A stretch of DNA of 64,000 bases from the NCBI RefSeq assembly GCF_025641885.1, contig NZ_JAOTQN010000001.1:930001-994000 (forward strand). The letters are read 5' to 3'. This DNA is from Pyrobaculum sp. 3827-6. Its GTDB lineage: Archaea; Thermoproteota; Thermoprotei; Thermoproteales; Thermoproteaceae. The notes under the pieces were generated by a model. That model had not been told where the DNA came from and ran no database searches. It worked only from the letters and a program-made list of their open reading frames with translations. How positions within the stretch are numbered: the first letter of the stretch is position 1; the number at the start of each line of letters is the position of its first letter. A program made the position numbers and the translations under genes. Shown piece by piece: positions 34,322-42,643 of this stretch.

Positions 34322-34333
34322 GTATATATATAC
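34322..34333. promoter_or_regulatory. Perfect palindromic TATA box for divergent genes
   Basis: gtatatatatac is a perfect 12-bp palindrome between GTG 34305 (minus) and ATG 34353 (plus). Its centre is about 22 and 25 bp from the two start codons, and there is no other AT-rich element. Being symmetrical, TBP could bind in either orientation and serve both leaderless genes. Confidence 0.65.
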
Positions 34334-34352
34334 GATACGCGGGTTATTTCCG

Positions 34353-34667
34353 ATGAAGATGTGCGAAATCTTGGCTAGATACCTCGTGGAGGTGGTGGCG
34401 GGGGCCCGGGGCAACGTAGTCAGCTTCGTAGTGGGCGACGTGGCTAGGTGGGCCGAGGCGAAGATGAGGCCAAACAGATCGGTGGTGTTTAAAGTGTCCA
34501 GCATGGCCGAGGCTCTGCTGGCGTCGGGCCACCTGGAGAAGATCGGCAAGAAGTACATCTTAAAGAAAGACACCCCTCTGTGGGTAAGGGCGAAGGCGGG
34601 GGACGTGGAGGGCTTGTGCGATATTATTGAAAGCGCGTTGTTAAGCTACAGCAGGGTGGTTAGATAA
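34353..34667 (+). CDS. Small helical protein, possible winged-helix
   Basis: Unrecognised 104-residue protein. The middle part (VVFKVSSMAEALLASGHLEKIGKKYILKK) has the helix-helix-wing pattern of a winged-helix DNA-binding domain, with a basic hairpin GKKYILKK; this is an inference from composition only. Cysteines at residue 4 and near 89. Leaderless ATG start 25 bp from a palindromic TATA box. It is 39 bp before a small membrane gene and parA, but that pair has its own TATA element. Confidence 0.55.
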   Translation: MKMCEILARYLVEVVAGARGNVVSFVVGDVARWAEAKMRPNRSVVFKVSSMAEALLASGHLEKIGKKYILKKDTPLWVRAKAGDVEGLCDIIESALLSYSRVVR

Positions 34668-34706
34668 TCCACGTTACAAATATAAGAGCGTTATCAACAC
34701 CGCCTC

Positions 34707-34916
34707 GTGAGGCTTGTCGTGGGGCTGTTGGTGAACCTGGCGGCGTTTATACTAGCTCTACTGGGGGTCACGTGGATAGCCGCGGCGCTGTACGCCGTCA
34801 GCGTCGTCCTTCTCGTCTGGCGTAGAGAAGAGAAGAAAGTCGAGACGCGGGTAGAGGCCAGGGAGCCTACGCCAGAGGAGATTAAGAAACGCCCCGTGAC
34901 GGCGCCGGAGATATGA
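34707..34916 (+). CDS. Small membrane protein preceding ParA-like ATPase
   Basis: A 69-residue protein with two hydrophobic segments (VVGLLVNLAAFILALLGVTW and AAALYAVSVVLLVW) followed by a charged soluble tail of about 30 residues (RREEKKVETRVEAREPTPEE). GTG start with TATA-like aaatataagag 25 bp upstream. It overlaps the ATPase gene by ATGA. By position it could be the membrane anchor for that ATPase, with the tail as contact site; not a recognised family. Confidence 0.65.
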   Translation: MRLVVGLLVNLAAFILALLGVTWIAAALYAVSVVLLVWRREEKKVETRVEAREPTPEEIKKRPVTAPEI

Positions 34917-35677
34917 AAAAAATAATTTTCCTCTCCGGCACCAAGGGGGGCACCGGCAAGACTACACTCGCCCTCAACACATCGGTTCTGCTCTCCTACC
35001 TCTGGAGAGAGGCCACTCACTACCCCGTGGTCTACGTTGACCTAACGCCCAACGTTGGCACGGCCGCCCTGATCCTCCTAGGCGACGTCCTCGCCTCTTG
35101 GGGGAGGCCGTCTCTCTCCGACTATGTAGCTGGGAGACTGGCTGAGCCGCTAAGAGCTTTCTACATTAGGCGCTGGAATACTGAAAAAGGCGCTTTTCAG
35201 ATAGTCTTCACATTCATGACGCAGGATGTGCCGCTGTCTAGAAGGCAACTAGAATACGTGTTTAGCGTGGTTGAGAGCAGATTGAGGCCTAGGCTACTTG
35301 TAGTAGACACGCCCCCCCTCGCCTCCGACAGCCCAGTAGCGGGCTTGGTAGATTACGTGGTGCCTGTCGTCACGCCGGACGTCACAGCAATAGAGGCCAC
35401 TAGGCGCTACCAAGACGCTGTGGGAGGCGCCAGGCTGAAGCCGGTTTTAAACATGTACATACCCAGCTACCCCATAAGCGTCCTCCACTCGGCGCCTTGG
35501 GAGAAGGTGGTGGAGAACGCCTTCGGCGAGCCGCCACACGTAGTTCCCTACGACAAGCTGGTGCAGGCGGTGCGGCAGGCGCTTGAGGTAGAGGTGTTGA
35601 AGCTCAAGCCTGCGGAGTCCCCCGCCGTCAAGGCAATAGTAGAGTACGCGAGATACCTCTCCACTAGGGTGGGGTAG
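34913..35677 (+). CDS. ParA/MinD-superfamily ATPase
   Basis: P-loop ATPase with the deviant Walker A KGGTGKTTLA (residues 11-20), including the signature lysine of ParA/MinD/Soj dimers. VVYVDLTPNVGTA is the A' motif and LLVVDTPPLAS the Walker B. The protein has 254 residues and no N-terminal DNA-binding domain. Such ATPases position chromosomes, plasmids or membrane complexes. It is translationally coupled to a two-helix membrane protein, not to a ParB, so a membrane-associated role is more likely. The C-terminus overlaps a HAD gene convergently by 14 bases. Confidence 0.85.
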   Translation: MKKIIFLSGTKGGTGKTTLALNTSVLLSYLWREATHYPVVYVDLTPNVGTAALILLGDVLASWGRPSLSDYVAGRLAEPLRAFYIRRWNTEKGAFQIVFTFMTQDVPLSRRQLEYVFSVVESRLRPRLLVVDTPPLASDSPVAGLVDYVVPVVTPDVTAIEATRRYQDAVGGARLKPVLNMYIPSYPISVLHSAPWEKVVENAFGEPPHVVPYDKLVQAVRQALEVEVLKLKPAESPAVKAIVEYARYLSTRVG

Positions 35678-36419
35678 AGGCGCAGGCCTCTACCTCGTGG
35701 AGGACTAGGGGCAGAGTCTTCAAGCTCCTCACTATGTAGGCGCGGCACGGCACGGATTCGATAACCTCTTTTTTCGCGTAGTCGCCTCTCCTATCCACCA
35801 AGACGGCTCCGTAGCTGGCGGTCAACGCGCCGAGGAAGTCCTCGTAGAAGTCGTCGCCTACGTGTAGGTAGACGTCTGGAACGACGTCGCCGAGGAGCAG
35901 AGTCCTGGCGGCTTCGAATATCTGAACTGCAGGCTTGACGTAGCCAATGTCGTCGGCATATATCTGCAGATCCAGGAGGTTGGAGATGCCCAGCCCCTCT
36001 AGCAACTTTCTAGTGGCTCTCGAGCGCCACATCAAGACGTTGGAGATGACTCCGACGCGGTAGCCCTCCCCCCTGGCCACCTTTATTGCCTCGACGGCGT
36101 CTTCATAAGGCGCCACCTCGAGGCGCGAGACGGCCTCATCCACGGCGTCTTGCACCTGGTAGACGTCAAAAGAGGCGTTTATCCCCCTGCTACGCAGCTG
36201 CTTCTGGATGTTGAGCATGACGGAGATGGGCGGCACAACCTCGTGCTTCTCCCTCCTCGCTAGCTTCATCTTTCTCCTCTCCTCGCTAACAAGCGCGTGG
36301 ACGGTCTGGAAGGGCACCCTCCCGCCGAGGCTCTTGTGGAGGACCTCTACAACAGTTTTTATAGCTAGCTCAATAGGTAGAAGCGTGCCCCAGACGTCGA
36401 AAGTAATCATCTTACTCAC
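35664..36419 (-). CDS. HAD-superfamily hydrolase
   Basis: Phosphatase-like enzyme. Motif I is ITFDVWGTLLP with the nucleophile Asp near residue 8 and Thr instead of the usual second Asp pattern (DxWGT), motif II VGVISNVL, motif III lysine in IGYVKPAVQIF and motif IV VGDDFYEDFLGA. About 250 residues. A GTG at 36419 fits a tttttaaagg box about 25 bp upstream; an ATG at 36410 is an alternative. The 5' end overlaps the divergent glycoprotein gene, and each promoter lies inside the other gene. Substrate unknown. Confidence 0.85.
   Translation of the reverse strand: MSKMITFDVWGTLLPIELAIKTVVEVLHKSLGGRVPFQTVHALVSEERRKMKLARREKHEVVPPISVMLNIQKQLRSRGINASFDVYQVQDAVDEAVSRLEVAPYEDAVEAIKVARGEGYRVGVISNVLMWRSRATRKLLEGLGISNLLDLQIYADDIGYVKPAVQIFEAARTLLLGDVVPDVYLHVGDDFYEDFLGALTASYGAVLVDRRGDYAKKEVIESVPCRAYIVRSLKTLPLVLHEVEACASTPP
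36352..36364 (+). promoter_or_regulatory. TATA box of the surface glycoprotein, inside HAD gene
   Basis: agtttttatagct lies in the HAD coding region, centred about 26 bp before the GTG at 36385. It sets the start of the divergent glycoprotein gene and makes its promoter overlap coding sequence of the opposite gene. Confidence 0.5.
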
Positions 36420-38829
36420 GGCGTTATTACTCCTCGCCTTTAAAAACATACACGGCGTCTCTATAGAACCAAATTACGTAAACGCGTATACCTACACAAA
36501 CCTCACAATAAGCGGCGCCTCCAACGTGTCTTCGATAGAGGGCGCCTACGTGGATTATATAAAGCCCATAAAAAACGGAGTCGCCGTCGGCCTAAGGCCG
36601 ACGAAGGCGAACGGCACCGTGGCTCTGCGCATTGACAACAGAACATATCGGCTCCCTATTGTAGACTTGTGCCGCTTTAGCATAAACGCGGCGAACAAGA
36701 CGTCCCGCATATCGGTGAGCGTCGAGGTAAGTCAAGACTTGACGGGTAGCTGTAGTGGGCTCTCGCTTTATGTAAACGAGAGTAGGTTGCCCAGCTTGAG
36801 CGTAGACTACACGCCGAACTACTCAGGTGTTTATCAAGTATTGGCGAGCAACGGGGTTTTCTACCAAAAGGCGCTTATCGTAGTCGTCCCTAACGTCACA
36901 GTTACAGGCAACGTCTTCGGCGAGGTTATGAGGATAGTCTTCACGCCGCCGCCCAGATACGGCGTGCTCAACATCGGCCCCCTCTCCGTAGCGGCGCGCA
37001 ACGTCGTGGAGATAGACACGTGGAGCCTGGGCGGGGGCAACTACACCATGGCGCTGGCGTACAGCGGCGGCGTAGCTAGGTACAACATCACGATCTACAG
37101 AGCCACGCCCCAGGTTGTCCTCCTGCACAAGCCCGAATACACCTACGGAGAGCCCATAGACATCACGGTTAGAACCTACGTCGGCCAGAGAGAATACAAG
37201 TCAAAACTCAGAATTGCTGTAAACGGCTCGATGACCACGGCGCAGTCCCCCCTGGCGTTGAGAGTGCCCCTACTCGACGCGGGCACCTACCAAATCTATG
37301 TAGAGGCCATTGGCGATAGGAATATCACATCTGCCTCTGCGTCGTCTACTTTCCGCATAGTACCCGCGCCGGTGAACCTCGACGTCTCAATAAACGGGAC
37401 CTTCAGCAACCCCCTCATAGTGGAGTATGGGAAGGTGCTCATACTCTCGGCAAATGTCAAGTCGACTATACAGCCGGCTGGCGAATTAGTTGTGTTGTTT
37501 GACGGCGCCAGAAAGGGTGCAGTAATCGACACGCTGGGGCTAACCCCGGGGACTCACAACCTCACTGTAATCTTCTTACCAGCTAATAGAAACTTTAGAC
37601 AAGCCGCGGCCTCCACAGCTATATACATAATCCCAGCGAGACCCGAGGTTAAGGTCAATAAGACGTTTTCAATAACATACGGGCAAGGGCTGTCTATCCC
37701 ATTCCAAGTCACGCTATTCGGCCGCCCAATCAACGCGACGCTTACTGTAGAGCTTGCAAGTAGGCAACACACATACAGCTACGTTGTCCCGGTGGTGAGC
37801 GGCTACGGAGTCCTATCTATCAAAAACCTGCCAGCTGGAACATACCTAGCCACAGCCACGCTGAAAGAGGCGCCGGGTCTAATAAGCGTAAGCACCACAT
37901 TTAACATATTTGTCGGCAGCGCCTACGTCGAAATTAGGCTCAACGTCCAGAAGAGGGGTGTATACGGCGAGTTTGTACCCATAGAGGTATCTATACAGCC
38001 GCAGGTGCCGGGGAGGCTGACTGTGTCAATAAACACGACGACGCTCTTCTCAGGAAACGCGTCGTCGTATAGAGGTCTGTGGTCGCCGCCCCGAGGGGGG
38101 GTTTTCCAGGTGGTGGCTAGGTTCGTCAGCTACGACTCCAATTACTCAGATGCGGAGAGCTCCACCTACATATACATAGACAGGGCGAGGTGCGCCGTAC
38201 ATTTCGACGTAGTAGGCGACGCCGCGGGCAACGGCTCTCTCTACGTCCTCAGAAGATACCAGGTGAGAGTCGACACGGCTCTCCCGGTGAATGTGTACGT
38301 AAACGGGAGCGGCGCCGGGAGGTGGCTGGTCTTCAACACCACCGGCTTGTACAACGTGACTGCGTATTTCCCAGGCGACGCCAGCTACTACCCGTGCGGC
38401 GAGTCTCGGCTCTACGCAGTGGTTAGAAATCCCTCGGAGGTGACTTTAAGGAGCCCCAGGAAGACGGCGCTAATCGACGTGGGGTATCCCGTAGCTATAG
38501 CTGTTGCAAGCCCGGTAGGCGCCGGCGAGGGGCTTGTTAGGATATACAAGATAAACAAGACGTATAACACCACTGAGGTTGAGGAGGTAAACATAAACGG
38601 TAACGCCACGATACCGCTAAGGTTTCAAAAAACAGGCGTCTACCAGATATATGCCGAATTTCTAGGCAACAGCTACCTAATGCCCAACAGATCCAACGTC
38701 GTCACGGTCACGGTGGAGAGTAGCGTTTTCGGAATTCCCCTATTTCTACTCTCTGCGTACCTCATCTCCATGGGGGTGGGGCTGGGCGTCGCTGTAGCAA
38801 CGAAAAAAATATTTAAGAGGGGGTTGTGA
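36385..38829 (+). CDS. Large Ig-like repeat surface glycoprotein
   Basis: An 814-residue exported protein. The start GTG at 36385 is chosen because it is 26 bp after a TATA box and is followed by a signal peptide (VIILLTALLLLAFKNIHG). The body is a chain of beta-rich, Ig-like modules with many N-glycosylation sequons (NLTIS, NVSS, NGTV, NYTM, NITI). The C-terminus has a single membrane helix (FLLSAYLISMGVGLGVAVA) and a basic stop KKIFKRG. It is probably a cell-surface or S-layer-associated protein with unknown ligand. A 134-residue gene is coupled downstream by GTGA. Confidence 0.78.
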   Translation: MPQTSKVIILLTALLLLAFKNIHGVSIEPNYVNAYTYTNLTISGASNVSSIEGAYVDYIKPIKNGVAVGLRPTKANGTVALRIDNRTYRLPIVDLCRFSINAANKTSRISVSVEVSQDLTGSCSGLSLYVNESRLPSLSVDYTPNYSGVYQVLASNGVFYQKALIVVVPNVTVTGNVFGEVMRIVFTPPPRYGVLNIGPLSVAARNVVEIDTWSLGGGNYTMALAYSGGVARYNITIYRATPQVVLLHKPEYTYGEPIDITVRTYVGQREYKSKLRIAVNGSMTTAQSPLALRVPLLDAGTYQIYVEAIGDRNITSASASSTFRIVPAPVNLDVSINGTFSNPLIVEYGKVLILSANVKSTIQPAGELVVLFDGARKGAVIDTLGLTPGTHNLTVIFLPANRNFRQAAASTAIYIIPARPEVKVNKTFSITYGQGLSIPFQVTLFGRPINATLTVELASRQHTYSYVVPVVSGYGVLSIKNLPAGTYLATATLKEAPGLISVSTTFNIFVGSAYVEIRLNVQKRGVYGEFVPIEVSIQPQVPGRLTVSINTTTLFSGNASSYRGLWSPPRGGVFQVVARFVSYDSNYSDAESSTYIYIDRARCAVHFDVVGDAAGNGSLYVLRRYQVRVDTALPVNVYVNGSGAGRWLVFNTTGLYNVTAYFPGDASYYPCGESRLYAVVRNPSEVTLRSPRKTALIDVGYPVAIAVASPVGAGEGLVRIYKINKTYNTTEVEEVNINGNATIPLRFQKTGVYQIYAEFLGNSYLMPNRSNVVTVTVESSVFGIPLFLLSAYLISMGVGLGVAVATKKIFKRGL

Positions 38830-39230
38830 GCTACGTGATCGCGGCGCCGCCAGCCATTATACTAGTACCGCTGGCATCTAAAGAGCAGATACAGCATACG
38901 GTGAACTACGTCTTGTCAAGAGTTAAGCAGATAGCAAAGGTGCGCCACATCCACGCCGAGGGGCCCGTATATATAGAGTCCCGAAGCACGAGAGACGGCT
39001 TGATGGAGCGCGTCGACGTCTATGTGGCATCCTCCAGCGGAGACTTCGCCAACGTGTTGCCGGTAAGGGAGGAGATAAGAGAGGGGTTTATAGAAAGGGT
39101 GGGCTACGTCCACTTGATTCAGGGAGTGGCCGTTGTCTTTAGATATAGGGTGGCCGGGGAGCTGAGGCTAGAGGAGGTTATGGTATATACGGTAGGCGCT
39201 CTCTACAAGGAGTTTAAGTTAAACCTTTAA
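38826..39230 (+). CDS. Hypothetical protein coupled to the surface glycoprotein
   Basis: Unrecognised 134-residue protein, soluble and beta-rich, starting MSYVIAAPPAIILVPLASKE, with a central segment VRHIHAEGPVYIESRSTRDG and a C-terminal VAVVFRYRVAGELRLEEVMV. GTG start overlaps the glycoprotein stop (GTGA), so it is co-translated. It has no signal peptide, suggesting a cytoplasmic role in production or regulation of the surface protein; that link is only positional. Confidence 0.6.
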   Translation: MSYVIAAPPAIILVPLASKEQIQHTVNYVLSRVKQIAKVRHIHAEGPVYIESRSTRDGLMERVDVYVASSSGDFANVLPVREEIREGFIERVGYVHLIQGVAVVFRYRVAGELRLEEVMVYTVGALYKEFKLNL

Positions 39231-39253
39231 ATATGTGTGGAGAGGGGGGACAG

Positions 39254-39580
39254 ATGTCGTTAGTTTCCATAGAGGACTTTAAGCGGATTGATCTACGTAT
39301 AGGCAAAGTAGTTGAGGCCGCGAGGGTCGAGGGATCTAAGAAGCTTATAAGACTTGTGGTTGACCTCGGCGCCGAGAAGAGGCAGATAGTAGCCGGGTTA
39401 GCCGAGCACTACAGGCCAGAGGAGCTCGTAGGGAGGTACGTCGTGGTGGTGGCTAACCTCCAGCCTAAGAAGTTGATGGGGCTGGAGAGCCAAGGCATGT
39501 TGCTAGCCACATGCGACAAGCCCGTCCTCCTCACCATCGAGAAGGGAGGCGACGAACATGTTGGGGAGCGCGTCTGTTAA
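39254..39580 (+). CDS. Stand-alone tRNA-binding (EMAP-II/MetRS-beta) domain
   Basis: A 108-residue OB-fold tRNA-binding protein of the CsaA/MetRS C-terminal domain type. The family signature runs from IDLRIGKVVEAARVEGSKKL through VDLGAEKRQIVAGLAEHY to KLMGLESQGMLLA. The methionyl-tRNA synthetase encoded 1.4 kb downstream lacks this domain, so the protein probably acts as its beta subunit. The ATG at 39254 is chosen over 39233 because a ctttaaatat box lies 25 bp upstream. The 3' end overlaps uppS by 23 bases. Confidence 0.88.
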   Translation: MSLVSIEDFKRIDLRIGKVVEAARVEGSKKLIRLVVDLGAEKRQIVAGLAEHYRPEELVGRYVVVVANLQPKKLMGLESQGMLLATCDKPVLLTIEKGGDEHVGERVC

Positions 39581-40274
39581 GATACCGACGCACATAGCCG
39601 TCATACCAGACGGCAATAGGCGATACGCCAGGAAAGCCGGCCTCGACTTCTACCACGCATATAAGCGGGGGGTTGAGAAGGTGAGGAGCTTCCTAACATG
39701 GGCGCTGGAGTTTAGAGAAATTAGAAACGTAACCTTCTACGCCCTCTCCACGGAGAACCTACAGAGAAGCAGGCTGGAGCTGGAGATACTATTCCGCATA
39801 TTCGAGGAAGAGTTAAGAAAAACGTTGGAGGACCCCCTAATCCATGAAAACAGGGTGAGAATCCGCTTCATAGGCGACCGGACCCTCCTGCCGGGGAGGG
39901 TGGTGAAGTTTATGGAGGAGCTGGAGTCAGCTACAAAGAACTACTCCAACTACCACGTCACCCTAGCCTTGGGCTACGGCGGACGCGCCGAGATTGTCCG
40001 TTGCGTCAAGAGGATACTCGCCGGCGAGGTGAAGCTGGCGGAGATAACAGAAGACGCGCTTTTCCACTGCCTCGACACTAGGGACTTGCCGAACCCTGAG
40101 CCCGACGTCGTGTTGAGAACCGGCGGCGAGAAGAGGCTGAGCAACTTCCTCCTCTACCAAGCTGCCTACTCGGAGCTCATATTCCTCGACAAGCTCTGGC
40201 CCGAGGTGGAGAGGGAGGACCTGGCATACGTGGTGGAGGAGTACTCCCGCAGGCAGAGGAGATTTGGGAGGTGA
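39558..40274 (+). CDS. uppS: cis-Prenyltransferase (undecaprenyl diphosphate synthase family)
   Basis: Extends farnesyl or geranylgeranyl diphosphate with isopentenyl units to the long polyprenyl carrier used in protein glycosylation. IAVIPDGNRRYARKAG holds the catalytic Asp, YALSTENLQRS the substrate region, and DVVLRTGGEKRLSNFLLYQ with YSELIFLDKLWPE the C-terminal IPP/Mg motifs. The length of 238 residues fits the archaeal enzyme. Neighbours include glycoprotein and membrane genes. Starts inside the preceding tRNA-binding gene and is probably co-transcribed. Confidence 0.94.
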   Translation: MLGSASVKIPTHIAVIPDGNRRYARKAGLDFYHAYKRGVEKVRSFLTWALEFREIRNVTFYALSTENLQRSRLELEILFRIFEEELRKTLEDPLIHENRVRIRFIGDRTLLPGRVVKFMEELESATKNYSNYHVTLALGYGGRAEIVRCVKRILAGEVKLAEITEDALFHCLDTRDLPNPEPDVVLRTGGEKRLSNFLLYQAAYSELIFLDKLWPEVEREDLAYVVEEYSRRQRRFGR

Positions 40275-40287
40275 GCAACGCGGGAGC

Positions 40288-40908
40288 GTGGACGCCCTGG
40301 GTCCGCTGGGTGTATTTCTAGCCGTATTTATATCCCACGTAATTCCCTTTGCCCCGTTGCCGGGCTACGCCGCCACCATATACTACGTCGCAAGCCATAG
40401 CGATCCCGCCAGCCAGCTACTGGCGGCTGTGGCGACTGCGCTGGGCGCGGCGCTGGGGAAGCTGGTGGTGTTCCTATACGGCTACGGCATTGGGAAGCTA
40501 GTGGCCCGGGACGAGCTTTTGTACGCTAGGAAGCTTTTTGAGAGGATTTCGAAGCTTGGGATTGACGTGGCCGTCTTTATCTTCGCAATGTCGCCTCTGC
40601 CAGACGACGTGTTGTACGTTCCACTAGGCGCGGCGGGTTACCACCTAGGCCGTTTTTTCATAGCCTTATTCGCAGGCAAGATGGTCCTAGCAACGTTGCT
40701 AGTCTTCTGGGCTGACCTGATGGCCGGGGTGTTTGGGGGGTTGTTCGGAAACGGCATACTGGCGACTCTGGCCCTGGTGGCGCTGACGGCGGCGCTGACG
40801 GTCATGGTGTTGAGAATTAAATGGTCTGCTGTGTTAGAGGCGTATGAAAAAGGCGGCGTCCGGCCCGCCGTCAAGACAGCTCTGAGATCCGTGGTTGGGA
40901 GAGCTTAA
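40288..40908 (+). CDS. SNARE-associated/DedA (VTT)-like membrane protein
   Basis: Protein of about 206 residues with four to five membrane helices: [79 protein letters not shown] and [18 protein letters not shown]. The pattern of glycine-rich helix then [10 protein letters not shown] resembles the VTT domain of DedA and TMEM41 proteins, which scramble phospholipids or polyprenyl carriers. Next to uppS this is suggestive. The frame is open from a TTG at 40264; GTG 40288 is preferred since it clears the uppS stop. Confidence 0.72.
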   Translation: MDALGPLGVFLAVFISHVIPFAPLPGYAATIYYVASHSDPASQLLAAVATALGAALGKLVVFLYGYGIGKLVARDELLYARKLFERISKLGIDVAVFIFAMSPLPDDVLYVPLGAAGYHLGRFFIALFAGKMVLATLLVFWADLMAGVFGGLFGNGILATLALVALTAALTVMVLRIKWSAVLEAYEKGGVRPAVKTALRSVVGRA

Positions 40909-40930
40909 AAACACCGTCGTTTTACACAAC

Positions 40931-42643
40931 GTGGCTAGATACGTGATCGGGTCGGCGTGGCCCTACGTCCAGACAGTGCCCCACCTCGGCAACATGATAG
41001 GCTCCGTGCTGTCGGCCGACGTCTACGCCAGATATCTAAGGCTCAGAGGACACGAGGTGGTGTTCGTCTCGGGTAGCGACGTCCACGGCACCCCGGTGGA
41101 GGTGGAGGCAATACAGCTGGGGGTGGACCCCCAGGAATACGCCATGAAGATGCACGCCATAGTGGCCGAGCTCTTCAAGAGGTGGAACATATCTTTCGAC
41201 CTCTACACTCACACCCATTCAGAAAACCACATCAAATACGTCCAGGAGTTCTATATGAAGGTGTACCAAAACGGCTACATCTTCACCAGGGAAGACGAGG
41301 TGCCTTACTGCCCTCGGGACAAGATATACCTCCCAGACAGGTTCATAATTGGGAAGTGTCCATACTGCGGCTATGAAAGGGCGAGGGGCGACCAGTGCGA
41401 AAACTGCGGCCGCCTGCTAGACCCCAAACAGTTGATAGAGCCTAGGTGCGCCATATGCGGGTCGAAGCCGGAGTGGAGAGCCACGAGGCACTGGTACCTC
41501 GACCTCCGGAAGCTGGAGGACAGAGTGAGGAAATACGTCGAGGAGAACCCCCACCTGCCGCCCAACGCCAAGGAAATGTCCCTAGCCATGCTGAAGGAGG
41601 GCCTAAGGCCGAGGGCAGTCACCAGAGACAACAAGTGGGGCATACCCGCCCCCTTCCCCGGCGCCGAGGGGAAGACGATATACGTCTGGTTCGAGGCTGT
41701 TCTGGGCTATATATCTGCGGTGATTGAGCACTTCAGAAACGCGGGGAGTGAGGAGGGGTGGAAAAAGTTCTGGCTGGATCCAGAGACCAAGGTGGTTTTC
41801 TTCGTGGGGAAGGACAACGTCCCCTTCCACGTAATCATACTCCCCGCCCTCCTGATGGCTAGCGGGGAGAGCTACGTCATGCCCACCACAACCGCCTCCA
41901 CCGAATACCTCCTCTACGAGGGAGACAAGTTCTCGAAGAGTAGGAGGTGGGGTATATGGATAGACGAAGCCCTCCAGCTACTCCCAGTGGACTACTGGCG
42001 CTTCGTGCTGGTCTACATAAGGCCGGAGAATAGAGACACCAACTACTCCTGGTCCACCGCCCTGGAGGTGATCAACAAAGTCCTCAACGACGACGTGGGT
42101 AACTACGTAAACAGAGTGCTTAGCTTCATAAAAAGCAGGATGGGCGGCGTCGTGCCGCCCCCCGGCAAGCCGGCGTATGAAGACGAGGAGTTCATCGACA
42201 AGGCCACCCGCCTCTTTAGACAAGCGGAGGCCCACTATGACGCCATTGAGCTCAAAAACGCCCTCCACACAGTGGTGGAGATAGCCAGAGAGGGCAACAA
42301 ATACCTAAACTCCCGAGCGCCGTGGGACCTCGTCAAGAGGGATCCGGAGGCGGCAAACGCGGTGATGCACCGGGCCTACTGGTCGCTGAAGCACCTAGCC
42401 CTAGGCCTCGCCCCGGTCGTACCGGACAGCGCGGAGCAGATGTGGCGGATGATGGGCCTAGCCACCCCCATGACGTGGGACGAGGCCTACAGACCCCCCA
42501 CGCCGGGGACTCCCCTGGGCGACGTGAAGCCGCTGTTCAGGAAAATTGCGGAGGGCGATGTGAAGGCGCTACTCGCCAGGCTTGAGGAGTTGAGGAACCA
42601 GAAGTACTCCAAGAGGTACCCCTGGGAGCAGGTTATTCTATAA
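40931..42643 (+). CDS. metG: Methionyl-tRNA synthetase
   Basis: Class I synthetase. HIGH equivalent is [11 protein letters not shown] near residue 10; zinc knuckles CPYCG, CENCG and CAICG in the connective peptide; KMSKS equivalent KFSKSRRWG around residue 345. It lacks the C-terminal tRNA-binding domain, which is encoded separately at 39254. A cttaaaaac box about 25 bp before the in-frame GTG at 40931 makes that start more likely than 40895, and residues before it are not family-like. About 570 residues. Confidence 0.94.
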   Translation: MARYVIGSAWPYVQTVPHLGNMIGSVLSADVYARYLRLRGHEVVFVSGSDVHGTPVEVEAIQLGVDPQEYAMKMHAIVAELFKRWNISFDLYTHTHSENHIKYVQEFYMKVYQNGYIFTREDEVPYCPRDKIYLPDRFIIGKCPYCGYERARGDQCENCGRLLDPKQLIEPRCAICGSKPEWRATRHWYLDLRKLEDRVRKYVEENPHLPPNAKEMSLAMLKEGLRPRAVTRDNKWGIPAPFPGAEGKTIYVWFEAVLGYISAVIEHFRNAGSEEGWKKFWLDPETKVVFFVGKDNVPFHVIILPALLMASGESYVMPTTTASTEYLLYEGDKFSKSRRWGIWIDEALQLLPVDYWRFVLVYIRPENRDTNYSWSTALEVINKVLNDDVGNYVNRVLSFIKSRMGGVVPPPGKPAYEDEEFIDKATRLFRQAEAHYDAIELKNALHTVVEIAREGNKYLNSRAPWDLVKRDPEAANAVMHRAYWSLKHLALGLAPVVPDSAEQMWRMMGLATPMTWDEAYRPPTPGTPLGDVKPLFRKIAEGDVKALLARLEELRNQKYSKRYPWEQVIL

